The notes beneath the pieces were generated by a model that saw nothing but the letters and a program-made list of their open reading frames with translations, was not told where the DNA came from and searched no databases. From AC-37 sp045805345 (lineage in GTDB: Bacteria; Actinomycetota; Thermoleophilia; Solirubrobacterales; Thermoleophilaceae), in NCBI GenBank assembly GCA_045805345.1, contig JBJMLK010000025.1:1-21693 (forward strand): a stretch of 21,693 nucleotides of DNA, read 5' to 3'. Positions 13,934 through 20,662 of this stretch are shown one piece after another (position 1 is the stretch's first letter; every line of letters starts with the position of its first letter). A program made the position numbers and the translations under genes.

Positions 13934-13952
13934 CGCGGGGGGCGCCCCCGCG
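13934..13952 (+). terminator. Terminator hairpin after the lipoprotein gene
   Basis: CGCGGGGG (13934-13941) pairs with CCCCCGCG (13945-13952) around GCG: 8 GC pairs, 7 bases after the stop, no T-run. It isolates the sugar run from the regulator-leuCD run. Confidence 0.5.
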
Positions 13953-13966
13953 CTAGGCGCATACAA

Positions 13967-13982
13967 ACGTACGTGATAACAT
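13967..13982 (+). promoter_or_regulatory. Promoter of the regulator-leuCD run, -10 TAACAT with an ACGTACGT palindrome
   Basis: TAACAT (13977-13982) lies 10 bases before the ATG at 13993 and predicts transcription from about 13989. The perfect palindrome ACGTACGT (13967-13974) touches the -10 from upstream, a position suited to an operator. The surrounding 13961-13983 is AT-richer than the flanks. Confidence 0.42.
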
Positions 13983-13992
13983 ACGGCCGTCG

Positions 13993-14583
13993 ATGGCCAC
14001 GATCGCTCCGCCCGAGCCCCTTGCGATAGGCCCACGCGTGCGCGCTCTGCGCGAGGCGATGGACCTCTCGCTGCGCGACCTCGCCGACCGCAGCGGCGTC
14101 TCGGCGCCGATGCTCTCGCAGGTTGAGCGCGGCGGGACGAGCCCGACGCTGGCCGTGGCGAGCCGGATCGCGGGCGGCCTGGAGCTGTCGTTGTCGCAGC
14201 TGCTGCGCCTCGACGAGGGCGACGGCGTGACCATGGTCCGCCGCGCCGAGCGTCGCCCGGGCGGGGCTCGCTCGCGCGGGCACGCCTACGAGGTACTGAC
14301 CCCGCCGCTGCCGGGCCAGCGCGCCGAGGTCTCCTTGCACGTGCTGGCGCCCGGCTCGGCCACCGGCGGCCCCGGCGACCCGCCGATCCACGAGGCCGGC
14401 AGCCGCGAGACCGCGGTCGTGACCGCCGGCAGCCTGCGGCTCGTCTGCGACGGGTGCGCCCACGACCTCGAGGACGGCGACGCGGTCACCTTTGACGCCG
14501 ACCTGCCGCACCACTTCGAGAACCCGGGCCCCGGCGAGGCCCGCTTCATGGCGGTCGTCAGCGCCGGGCTCAGGAGGAGCTGA
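13993..14583 (+). CDS. XRE-family regulator with C-terminal cupin domain
   Basis: This 196-residue transcription factor has two parts. Residues about 12-70 form a helix-turn-helix (VRALREAMDLSLRDLADRSGVSAPMLSQVERGGTSPTLAVASRIAGGL). Residues about 110-190 form a cupin barrel, seen in IHEAGSRETAVVTAGSLRLVCDG and HDLEDGDAVTFDADLPHHFENPG. Cupin-type XRE regulators usually bind a small metabolite in the cupin and repress or activate neighbouring genes. This gene ends one base before the leuC start, so it is almost certainly cotranscribed with leuCD. It may sense a leucine-pathway acid or leucine itself and may act on the ACGTACGT palindrome before its own gene. The family is clear; the ligand and target are inferred. 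IclR-type regulators are more usual beside leuCD. Confidence 0.88.
   Translation: MATIAPPEPLAIGPRVRALREAMDLSLRDLADRSGVSAPMLSQVERGGTSPTLAVASRIAGGLELSLSQLLRLDEGDGVTMVRRAERRPGGARSRGHAYEVLTPPLPGQRAEVSLHVLAPGSATGGPGDPPIHEAGSRETAVVTAGSLRLVCDGCAHDLEDGDAVTFDADLPHHFENPGPGEARFMAVVSAGLRRS
14572..14579 (+). promoter_or_regulatory. Shine-Dalgarno of leuC
   Basis: AGGAGGAG lies inside the last codons of the regulator, and its GGAGG core ends 7 bases before the ATG at 14585. It fixes the leuC start, although the frame stays open upstream to 14492. Confidence 0.7.
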
Positions 14584-14584
14584 C

Positions 14585-15958
14585 ATGACCGACGGACCGG
14601 CCGCGCGCACGCTGTTCGACAAGATCTGGGCGGCCCACGAGGTGGCGCGGGGGCTGATCTACATCGACCTCCACATGGTCCACGAGGTCACCTCGCCCCA
14701 GGCGTTCGACGGCCTGCGCCTGGCCGGTCGCCCGGTGCGGCGCCCCGACCGCACGCTCGCCACGGCCGACCACAACGTGCCGACCGACGGCTCGACGGTC
14801 GCTGCGCAGATCGCTGACCACCTGTCGCGCGTGCAGGTCGAGACGCTCGAGCGCAACTGCGCGGAGTTCGGCATCCCGCTCTACTCGATCGGCTCGGAGC
14901 GCCAGGGGATCGTGCATGTGATCGGTCCCGAGCTGGGCGCCACGCAGCCGGGCATGACCGTCGTCTGCGGCGACTCGCACACCGCCACGCACGGCGCATT
15001 CGGCGCGCTCGCCTTCGGGATCGGCACCAGCGAGGTCGAGCACGTGCTCGCCACGCAGACCCTGGTGCAGCCGAAGCCGAAGTCGATGCGGATCCTCTAC
15101 TCCGGCGAGCTCGGCTTCGGCGTCACGCCCAAGGACCTGATCCTCGCCACGATCGGCCAGTTGGGCGTGGCCGGCGGCGTGGGCTACGCGATCGAGTACG
15201 CGGGCGAGCCGATCGAGCGGCTGTCGATGGAGGGCCGCATGACGATCTGCAACATGACGATCGAGGGCGGCGGCCGGGCGGGGATGATCGCCCCCGACCA
15301 GACCACCTACGAGTGGCTCGAGGGCCGCGACGCCGCGCCCGATCCGCTGCCGGTCGAGGAGTGGGACGCACTCCGCACGGAGGACGGCGCGGAGTTCGAC
15401 CGCGAGGTCCGCGTCGACGCGTCGGCGATCTCGCCGCAGGTCACGTGGGGCACGACGCCCGAGATGGTGGCCCCGGTCACCGGAGCCGTGCCCGAGCCGT
15501 CGAGCGAGGGCGAGCAGCGCGCGCTCAAGTACATGGACCTCGCGCCCGGCACGCCGATCCAGTCGATCGCCCTCGACCGCGTGTTCATCGGATCCTGCAC
15601 GAACTCGCGGATCGGCGACCTGCGGGCCGCCGCGCGGGTGGTCGAGGGGCGGCGCGTGAGCGGCCACGTGAACGCGATGGTCGTGCCGGGCTCGCAGCAG
15701 GTGAAGGCACAGGCCGAGGCCGAGGGACTGGACGAGGTGTTCCGCTCCGCCGGGTTCGACTGGCGCTCGGCCGGCTGCTCGATGTGCCTCGGGATGAACC
15801 CCGACGTCCTGTCGCCCGGCGAGCGCTGCGCCTCGACGTCCAACCGCAACTTCGAGGGGCGCCAGGGCCGCGGCGGGCGCACCCACCTCGTGAGCCCGGA
15901 GATGGCGGCCGCCGCGGCGATCGAGGGCCGCTTCGTCGACATCAGGGAATGGAGCTAG
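14585..15958 (+). CDS. leuC: 3-isopropylmalate dehydratase large subunit
   Basis: With LeuD it isomerises 2-isopropylmalate to 3-isopropylmalate through an aconitase-type [4Fe-4S] cluster, and probably also (R)-citramalate in the CimA route. The 457-residue protein shows TLFDKIWAAHEV, LIYIDLHMVHEVTSPQAF, CGDSHTATHGAFGALAFGIGTSEVEHV, the cluster cysteine in FIGSCTNSRIGDL, and the C-x2-C pair in AGCSMCLGMNPD. This is the ordinary bacterial LeuC length. The ATG follows the regulator stop by one base and has an AGGAGG site. leuD begins 7 bases after its stop. The assignment is secure. Confidence 0.96.
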   Translation: MTDGPAARTLFDKIWAAHEVARGLIYIDLHMVHEVTSPQAFDGLRLAGRPVRRPDRTLATADHNVPTDGSTVAAQIADHLSRVQVETLERNCAEFGIPLYSIGSERQGIVHVIGPELGATQPGMTVVCGDSHTATHGAFGALAFGIGTSEVEHVLATQTLVQPKPKSMRILYSGELGFGVTPKDLILATIGQLGVAGGVGYAIEYAGEPIERLSMEGRMTICNMTIEGGGRAGMIAPDQTTYEWLEGRDAAPDPLPVEEWDALRTEDGAEFDREVRVDASAISPQVTWGTTPEMVAPVTGAVPEPSSEGEQRALKYMDLAPGTPIQSIALDRVFIGSCTNSRIGDLRAAARVVEGRRVSGHVNAMVVPGSQQVKAQAEAEGLDEVFRSAGFDWRSAGCSMCLGMNPDVLSPGERCASTSNRNFEGRQGRGGRTHLVSPEMAAAAAIEGRFVDIREWS

Positions 15959-15965
15959 CCGTCCC

Positions 15966-16526
15966 ATGGACCCCATCCGAGTGATCGAAGGCGGCGTGAC
16001 GGTGCTCGACCGGGCCGACGTCGACACCGACCAGATCATCCCCAAGCAGTTCCTCAAGCGGGTGGAGCGCACCGGCTTCGGCGAGTTCCTCTTCTACGAC
16101 TGGGCGAAGGAGCCGGGCTGGCAGCTGCCGCGCAACCCGATCCTCGCGACGGGGGCCAACTTCGGCTGCGGGTCCTCGCGCGAGCACGCCCCGTGGGCGC
16201 TCGAGGACTACGGCTTCAGGGCGATCGTCGCGCCGTCGTTCGCCGACATCTTCTACTCGAACTGCACCAAGGTCGGCCTGCTTCCGGTGGTGCTGCCGGC
16301 GGACGAGGTCCGGGCGCTGGGCGAGGCCGGGGAGGGGCGGGTGGACCTCGACGCCCAGGTGGTGGCGTTCGGCGGGCGCGAGGTGGCGTTCGAGATCGGC
16401 GCCGACATCCGGCACCGGCTGCTGAACGGCCTCGACGACATCGGCGCCACGCTCCAGCAGGTCGACGCGATCGATCGCTACGAGCGCGAGCGCGAGCGGC
16501 CGGGGCCGGTCACCACCGCGCTGTGA
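15966..16526 (+). CDS. leuD: 3-isopropylmalate dehydratase small subunit
   Basis: This subunit carries the swivel domain that completes the LeuCD active site. The 186-residue protein is slightly short but within the bacterial range. Key motifs are VDTDQIIPKQFLKRV near the N-terminus, LATGANFGCGSSREHAPWAL (about 56-75, the substrate-specificity region) and FADIFYSNCTKVGLLPVVLP. It starts 7 bases after leuC and overlaps the methyltransferase start as GTGA, so the three are probably translated together. The C-terminus is charged (RYERERERPGP) and not conserved. Confidence 0.96.
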   Translation: MDPIRVIEGGVTVLDRADVDTDQIIPKQFLKRVERTGFGEFLFYDWAKEPGWQLPRNPILATGANFGCGSSREHAPWALEDYGFRAIVAPSFADIFYSNCTKVGLLPVVLPADEVRALGEAGEGRVDLDAQVVAFGGREVAFEIGADIRHRLLNGLDDIGATLQQVDAIDRYERERERPGPVTTAL

Positions 16527-17275
16527 CCGCCCGCGACTGGGACGCGTCCACCTACGAGCGCGTCTCGAACCCGCAGGTCGAGTGGGCCATGCGGGTGCTC
16601 GACCGGCTGCCGCTGCGCGGCGACGAGACCGTGCTCGACGCGGGCTGCGGCACCGGGCGGGTCACGCAGCTGCTGCTCGAGCGCCTGCCGCGCGGGCGGG
16701 TGGTGGCGGTAGACGCGTCGCCGTCGATGGTCGCGGCGGCGCGGGTGGCGCTCGGCGAGCGCGCGACGGTCTTCCAGTCCGACCTCGCCGAGCTCGAGCT
16801 GGACGAGCCGGTCGACGCCGTGTTCTCGAACGCGGTCTTCCACTGGGTGCCCGACCACGACCGGCTGTTCGAGCGCATGCACGCGGCGCTCCGGCCCGGC
16901 GGCAGGCTGATCGCCCAGTGCGGCGGCGCGGGGAACATCGCACGCTTCCACGCGCTGGCCGACGAGGTGGGGGTGCAGCCGCCGTTCGCCGAGCACCTGG
17001 CCGGCTGGCGCGGGCCGTGGAACTTCCAGGACGACGCCGCGACGGCGGAGCGGCTGCGCGCGGCCGGGTTCGTGGACGTCGAGACGTCGCTGCAGCCATG
17101 GCCGGTCACGCCGTCCGAGCCGGCTGCGTTCATCCGCACCGTGTGCCTGGGCAATCACACCGACCGCCTGCCCGAGGAGCTGCGGGGGCCGTACGTCGAC
17201 GCGGTGGCCGAGCGCATCGGGCCGGAGCCGGTGCTCGACTACGTGCGGCTGAACATCGCGGCGCGGCGTGCGTAG
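16523..17275 (+). CDS. SAM-dependent methyltransferase, trans-aconitate 2-methyltransferase (Tam)-like
   Basis: This 250-residue class I methyltransferase has motif I at VLDAGCGTGRVTQLL, the acidic motif VVAVDASPSMVAAAR and the motif FSNAVFHWVPDHDRLFERMHAALRPGGRLIAQCGG. The opening RDWDASTYERVSNPQVEWA and the overall plan match Tam-type enzymes, which methyl-esterify trans-aconitate. Its GTG overlaps the leuD stop as GTGA. Yeast Tmt1, of the same activity class, is known to methylate 3-isopropylmalate as well, so a pathway intermediate is a reasonable substrate here. Other small-acid or unrelated substrates remain possible. The next gene overlaps its end by 8 bases. Confidence 0.85.
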   Translation: MTARDWDASTYERVSNPQVEWAMRVLDRLPLRGDETVLDAGCGTGRVTQLLLERLPRGRVVAVDASPSMVAAARVALGERATVFQSDLAELELDEPVDAVFSNAVFHWVPDHDRLFERMHAALRPGGRLIAQCGGAGNIARFHALADEVGVQPPFAEHLAGWRGPWNFQDDAATAERLRAAGFVDVETSLQPWPVTPSEPAAFIRTVCLGNHTDRLPEELRGPYVDAVAERIGPEPVLDYVRLNIAARRA

Positions 17276-18680
17276 CCGAGGGCTTCGCCCAGCGCAGGTC
17301 CTCCTCGGCATCGTCGTACTGGCAGCGGCGCTCCGCCTCTGGCGGATCGGCCATCAGAGCTACTGGCTAGACGAGGCCTTCACGGCGCGGATCGTGCGCG
17401 GCGACCTCGGCGCGATGGTCGACGGCGTGCGCCACACGGAGTCCACTCCGCCTCTCTACTACGCGCTGGCGTGGCTCTGGGAGCGCGTCTTCGGCTGGCA
17501 CGAGGCGGGGCTGCGCTCCCTGTCGGCGCTGTTCGGCGTCGCGACGGTGCCGGCCGCCTACGCGGCGGCGCGCGCGGCGTTCGACTCCCAGCGTGCGGGC
17601 CTGATCGCGGCCGCGCTGTTCGCGGTCAACCCGTACTTCGTCTGGTATTCGCAGGAGGCGCGGGCCTACGCGCTGCTGGTGCTGCTGTGCACGGTCGCGC
17701 TCGCATGCCTGCTCGACCGCCGCCCGGTCGGGTGGGGTATCGCGTCGGGCCTCGCTCTGGCCACCCACTACTTCGCGGCGTTCCTCGTCGTTCCGATGGC
17801 CGCGTGGCTCCTGTGGCGAGGGCGGTCGCGGGCGGCCTGGATCGGCGTGGCGATCCCCGTCGCGGCGGCCGTCCTGCTGCTCCCGCTGGGGATCGAGCAG
17901 CGCGACGCCGGGCACACGCTGTTCATCGCCGACATCCCGCTCGGCGAGCGTCTGTGGTCGCTGCCGAAGAAGCTCGCGACCGGGGAGCTGGGGACGCCGA
18001 CCCCGGCGATCGGGATCGCCGTCGGACTCGCGCTCGCCGCCGGGGCCGCGCTGGCGCTGCGCCGGAGCGCCCGCCCGAACGGCCCGCTGCTGCTCGGCCT
18101 CGCCGCCGCGGCGGTGGCCGGCGCGCTCGTGTTCAAGCTCGCCGGGCTCGACTACTTCTTCCCCCGCAACCTGATCGGGGCGTTCGTGCCGGTGCTCATC
18201 GCCGTCGCGGGCGGATTCGCGTCGGTCCGCGTCGGGTCCCTGCTCACCGGCGCCGTGGCGCTCGCGGGCGTGGCGCTCGTGCTCCAGGTGTCGCTGAACG
18301 CGAGCCTCCAGCGCGACGACTGGCGCGGCCTGGCCCACGCGATGGGCCCCGCCCGCGGCACGCGTGCGGTCGTCGTCCAGCCGCCGGTCGGCCAGACGCC
18401 GCTGCGCCTGTACGCCGGCGCGCTGACGCGGATCGGCGTTCACGGCACCCGCGCGGCCGAGATCGACGTGGTGGCCAATGCGCGACCGCCGGACTTCGGC
18501 ACGCCGCGCCCGCCGCCCGGCTTCCGGATCACCGAGCGCCGCACGACGGCGAGCTGGGACCTGATCCGCTACCGCTCACAGGCGCCCCTGCCGGTGGGCC
18601 CGAGGCTGCTCGACGGGATGCGCCTGGGACTCGACCGCCCGGCGATCGTCCTGGTCCAGCGACCTGGCTCAGGTCACTAG
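17268..18680 (+). CDS. Multi-pass membrane glycosyltransferase, GT39/ArnT-like
   Basis: This 470-residue integral membrane protein has about 8-11 hydrophobic segments. The first extracytoplasmic loop after TM1 carries SYWLDEAFTARIVRGD; the acidic DE pair is the catalytic hallmark of polyprenol-dependent GT39/ArnT/PMT enzymes. The following STPPLYYALAWLWERVFG and VNPYFVWYSQEARAYAL are also typical. It would transfer a sugar from a lipid carrier to an exported acceptor, such as a protein or cell-wall glycan. The GTG start at 17268 overlaps the methyltransferase by 8 bases, so it is cotranscribed with leuCD without an evident metabolic link. The TAG stop overlaps the -10 of leuB. The family call is good; the acceptor is unknown. 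Confidence 0.8.
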   Translation: MRSRGLRPAQVLLGIVVLAAALRLWRIGHQSYWLDEAFTARIVRGDLGAMVDGVRHTESTPPLYYALAWLWERVFGWHEAGLRSLSALFGVATVPAAYAAARAAFDSQRAGLIAAALFAVNPYFVWYSQEARAYALLVLLCTVALACLLDRRPVGWGIASGLALATHYFAAFLVVPMAAWLLWRGRSRAAWIGVAIPVAAAVLLLPLGIEQRDAGHTLFIADIPLGERLWSLPKKLATGELGTPTPAIGIAVGLALAAGAALALRRSARPNGPLLLGLAAAAVAGALVFKLAGLDYFFPRNLIGAFVPVLIAVAGGFASVRVGSLLTGAVALAGVALVLQVSLNASLQRDDWRGLAHAMGPARGTRAVVVQPPVGQTPLRLYAGALTRIGVHGTRAAEIDVVANARPPDFGTPRPPPGFRITERRTTASWDLIRYRSQAPLPVGPRLLDGMRLGLDRPAIVLVQRPGSGH

Positions 18681-18683
18681 GCT
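18678..18683 (+). promoter_or_regulatory. Candidate -10 element TAGGCT for the leuB-ilvE-cimA operon
   Basis: TAGGCT overlaps the stop of the glycosyltransferase. The standard offset puts +1 at 18690, exactly the G of the leuB GTG, so the mRNA would be leaderless. Confidence 0.45.
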
Positions 18684-18689
18684 GGCCGC

Positions 18690-19721
18690 GTGACCCCACC
18701 GCCCTACCGCATCGTCGCCCTCCCGGGCGACGGGATCGGCCCCGAGATCATGGCGGCGGCGCGGGAGCTGCTGGACCGCGTCGGTGCCTTCGAGGTCGAC
18801 GAGCAGCTGGCCGGCGGCGCGTCGATCGACGCCCACGGCACGGCTCTGACCCCCGAGGTGCTCGACGCCTGCCGCAGGGCGGACGCCGTGCTGCTGGCCG
18901 CCGTGGGCGGTCCCAAGTGGGACACCACCGACCCCGACGCGCCGCGCCCCGAGCAGGGGCTGCTCGCGCTCCGCAAGGGGCTCGGGCTGTTCGCCAACCT
19001 GCGCCCCGTCCGGCCGAGCTCCGCCCTGCTCGACGCCAGCCCGCTTCGCCGCGAGCGGATCGAGGGCACCGACCTGCTGGTGGTCCGCGAGCTGACCGGC
19101 GGCATCTACTTCGGCGACCGCGGGCGCCGGAACGGCACCGCCTTCGACACCTGCGTCTACGACGAGGGCGAGATCGAGCGCATCGCGGAGGTCGCGTTCC
19201 GCTTCGCCCGCCGCCGCGTGACCAGCGTCGACAAGGCGAACGTGCTCGAGACCTCGCGTCTGTGGCGCGAGGTGGTCGGCCGGGTCGCCGAGGGGCACCC
19301 GGACACGGAGCTGGAGCACCTGCTGGTGGACAACGCCGCGATGCAGCTCGTCTCCCGCCCCGCCGAGTTCGACGTGATCCTCACCGAGAACATGTTCGGC
19401 GACATCCTGAGCGACGAGGCGGCGATGCTCACCGGCTCGATCGGGATGCTGCCGAGCGCCTCCGTCGGGGCCGGCGGCCCGGGCCTGTTCGAGCCCGTGC
19501 ACGGCTCCGCGCCCGACATCGCGGGCACCGGTCGGGCCAACCCGCTGGCGATGTTCGGCTCGGTCGCGATGATGCTCCGCTACGGACTCGGTCGCGACGA
19601 AGAGGCGACGGCAATAGAATCGGCTCTGGATCGCGCGCTGGAGGCGGGGTTGAGGACTCCCGACCTCGGCGGCGAAGCAACCACCGAGGAGGCCACCCGG
19701 GCCGTCCTCGCAAACCTCTAA
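18690..19721 (+). CDS. leuB: 3-isopropylmalate dehydrogenase
   Basis: LeuB oxidises and decarboxylates 3-isopropylmalate to 2-ketoisocaproate with NAD+ and Mg2+. In the citramalate route it would also act on erythro-3-methylmalate. The 343-residue protein is within the family range. Seen are IVALPGDGIGPEI, the RRAD...AVGGPKWD region, the substrate loop RKGLGLFANLRPV, VRELTGGIYFGDRG, and the metal and NAD segments ILTENMFGDILSDEAAML, GGPGLFEPVHGSAPDIAGTG and NPLAMFGSVAMML. The GTG start is probably leaderless. ilvE begins 14 bases after its stop. Confidence 0.96.
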   Translation: MTPPPYRIVALPGDGIGPEIMAAARELLDRVGAFEVDEQLAGGASIDAHGTALTPEVLDACRRADAVLLAAVGGPKWDTTDPDAPRPEQGLLALRKGLGLFANLRPVRPSSALLDASPLRRERIEGTDLLVVRELTGGIYFGDRGRRNGTAFDTCVYDEGEIERIAEVAFRFARRRVTSVDKANVLETSRLWREVVGRVAEGHPDTELEHLLVDNAAMQLVSRPAEFDVILTENMFGDILSDEAAMLTGSIGMLPSASVGAGGPGLFEPVHGSAPDIAGTGRANPLAMFGSVAMMLRYGLGRDEEATAIESALDRALEAGLRTPDLGGEATTEEATRAVLANL

Positions 19722-19723
19722 CC

Positions 19724-19730
19724 GAAGGGG
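19724..19730 (+). promoter_or_regulatory. Shine-Dalgarno of ilvE
   Basis: GAAGGGG lies 5 bases before the GTG at 19736 and supports that start in a frame open far upstream. Confidence 0.5.
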
Positions 19731-19735
19731 CGTAC

Positions 19736-20662
19736 GTGAACACCGCCGACCTCATCTGGGCCAACGGAGAGCTGGTTCCCTGGGAGGACGCCAAGGTGCA
19801 CGTACTCACGCACGCGCTCCACTACGGCACCGGGGTCTTCGAGGGCATCCGCGCCTACGAGACCGAGCAGGGCCCGGCGATCTTCCGCCACCGCGAGCAC
19901 CTGGAGCGGCTCGAGAAGTCGGCCCGCCTGTACTACATGGACCTCCCGTTCTCGCTCGACGAGCTGCGCGACGCGACCCACGAGCTGATCGCCCGCAACG
20001 GGCTCAAGAGCTGCTACATCCGCCCGCTCGTCGTGCGCGGGTTCGGCGAGATGGGCCTCAACCCGCTGGCCAACCCGGTCGAGGTGTACATCGCCGTCTG
20101 GGAGTGGGGCGCCTACCTCGGCGAGGAGGGCAAGGCCAACGGCGTGCGCGCGAAGACGTCGTCGTACCGGCGCATCTCGCCCGAGTCGCTTATCCCGCAC
20201 TCCAAGGCCAGCGGCCAGTACCTCAACTCGGTGCTCGCCAAGGTCGAGGCCACCAAGTCCGGCTACGACGAGGCGATCCTGCTCGACCACAAGGGCACGG
20301 TCTGCGAGGGCACCGGCGAGAACGTGTTCGTGGTGCGCGACGGCGTGATCGCCACGCCCGGCCACACCGCCAGCATCCTCGACGGCATCAACCGCAAGTC
20401 GGTGATCGAGATCGCCACCGACCTCGGCTACAAGGTGGTCGAGCGCGACGTCGCGCGTGCGGAGCTGCCGCTGGCCGATGAGGTCTTCCTCACCGGCACG
20501 GCCGCCGAGCTCACGCCGCTGCGCGAGATCGACGACATCGAGATCGGCCCGCCCGGCGAGATCACGCAGCAGATCCAGCGCGTCTTCGACGACGCGCTGC
20601 ACGGCCGGGTCGAGCGGTACCGCGAGTGGCTGGACCACGTGCGCGTACCGTCCAAGGCGTGA
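19736..20662 (+). CDS. ilvE: Branched-chain amino acid aminotransferase
   Basis: This PLP enzyme performs the final transamination to leucine, isoleucine and valine, with glutamate as donor. The 308-residue protein is a standard class IV, group 1 enzyme. It opens with DLIWANGELVPWEDAKVHVL, followed by HALHYGTGVFEGIRAYET, the PLP lysine in LIPHSKASGQYLNSVLAK, the YDEAILLDHKGTVCEGTGENVFVV block and FLTGTAAELTPLREID. This pattern separates it from D-amino acid transaminase and ADC lyase of the same fold. It starts 14 bases after leuB, and cimA begins within its stop codon by GTGA overlap. Confidence 0.95.
   Translation: MNTADLIWANGELVPWEDAKVHVLTHALHYGTGVFEGIRAYETEQGPAIFRHREHLERLEKSARLYYMDLPFSLDELRDATHELIARNGLKSCYIRPLVVRGFGEMGLNPLANPVEVYIAVWEWGAYLGEEGKANGVRAKTSSYRRISPESLIPHSKASGQYLNSVLAKVEATKSGYDEAILLDHKGTVCEGTGENVFVVRDGVIATPGHTASILDGINRKSVIEIATDLGYKVVERDVARAELPLADEVFLTGTAAELTPLREIDDIEIGPPGEITQQIQRVFDDALHGRVERYREWLDHVRVPSKA

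Noticed and set aside
17471..19735. Very long plus-strand frame running into ilvE from 17471
   Set aside because: The upstream part is an Arg/Pro/Gly-rich shadow of the glycosyltransferase and leuB. The ilvE homology begins at the GTG at 19736, which has its own ribosome binding site.
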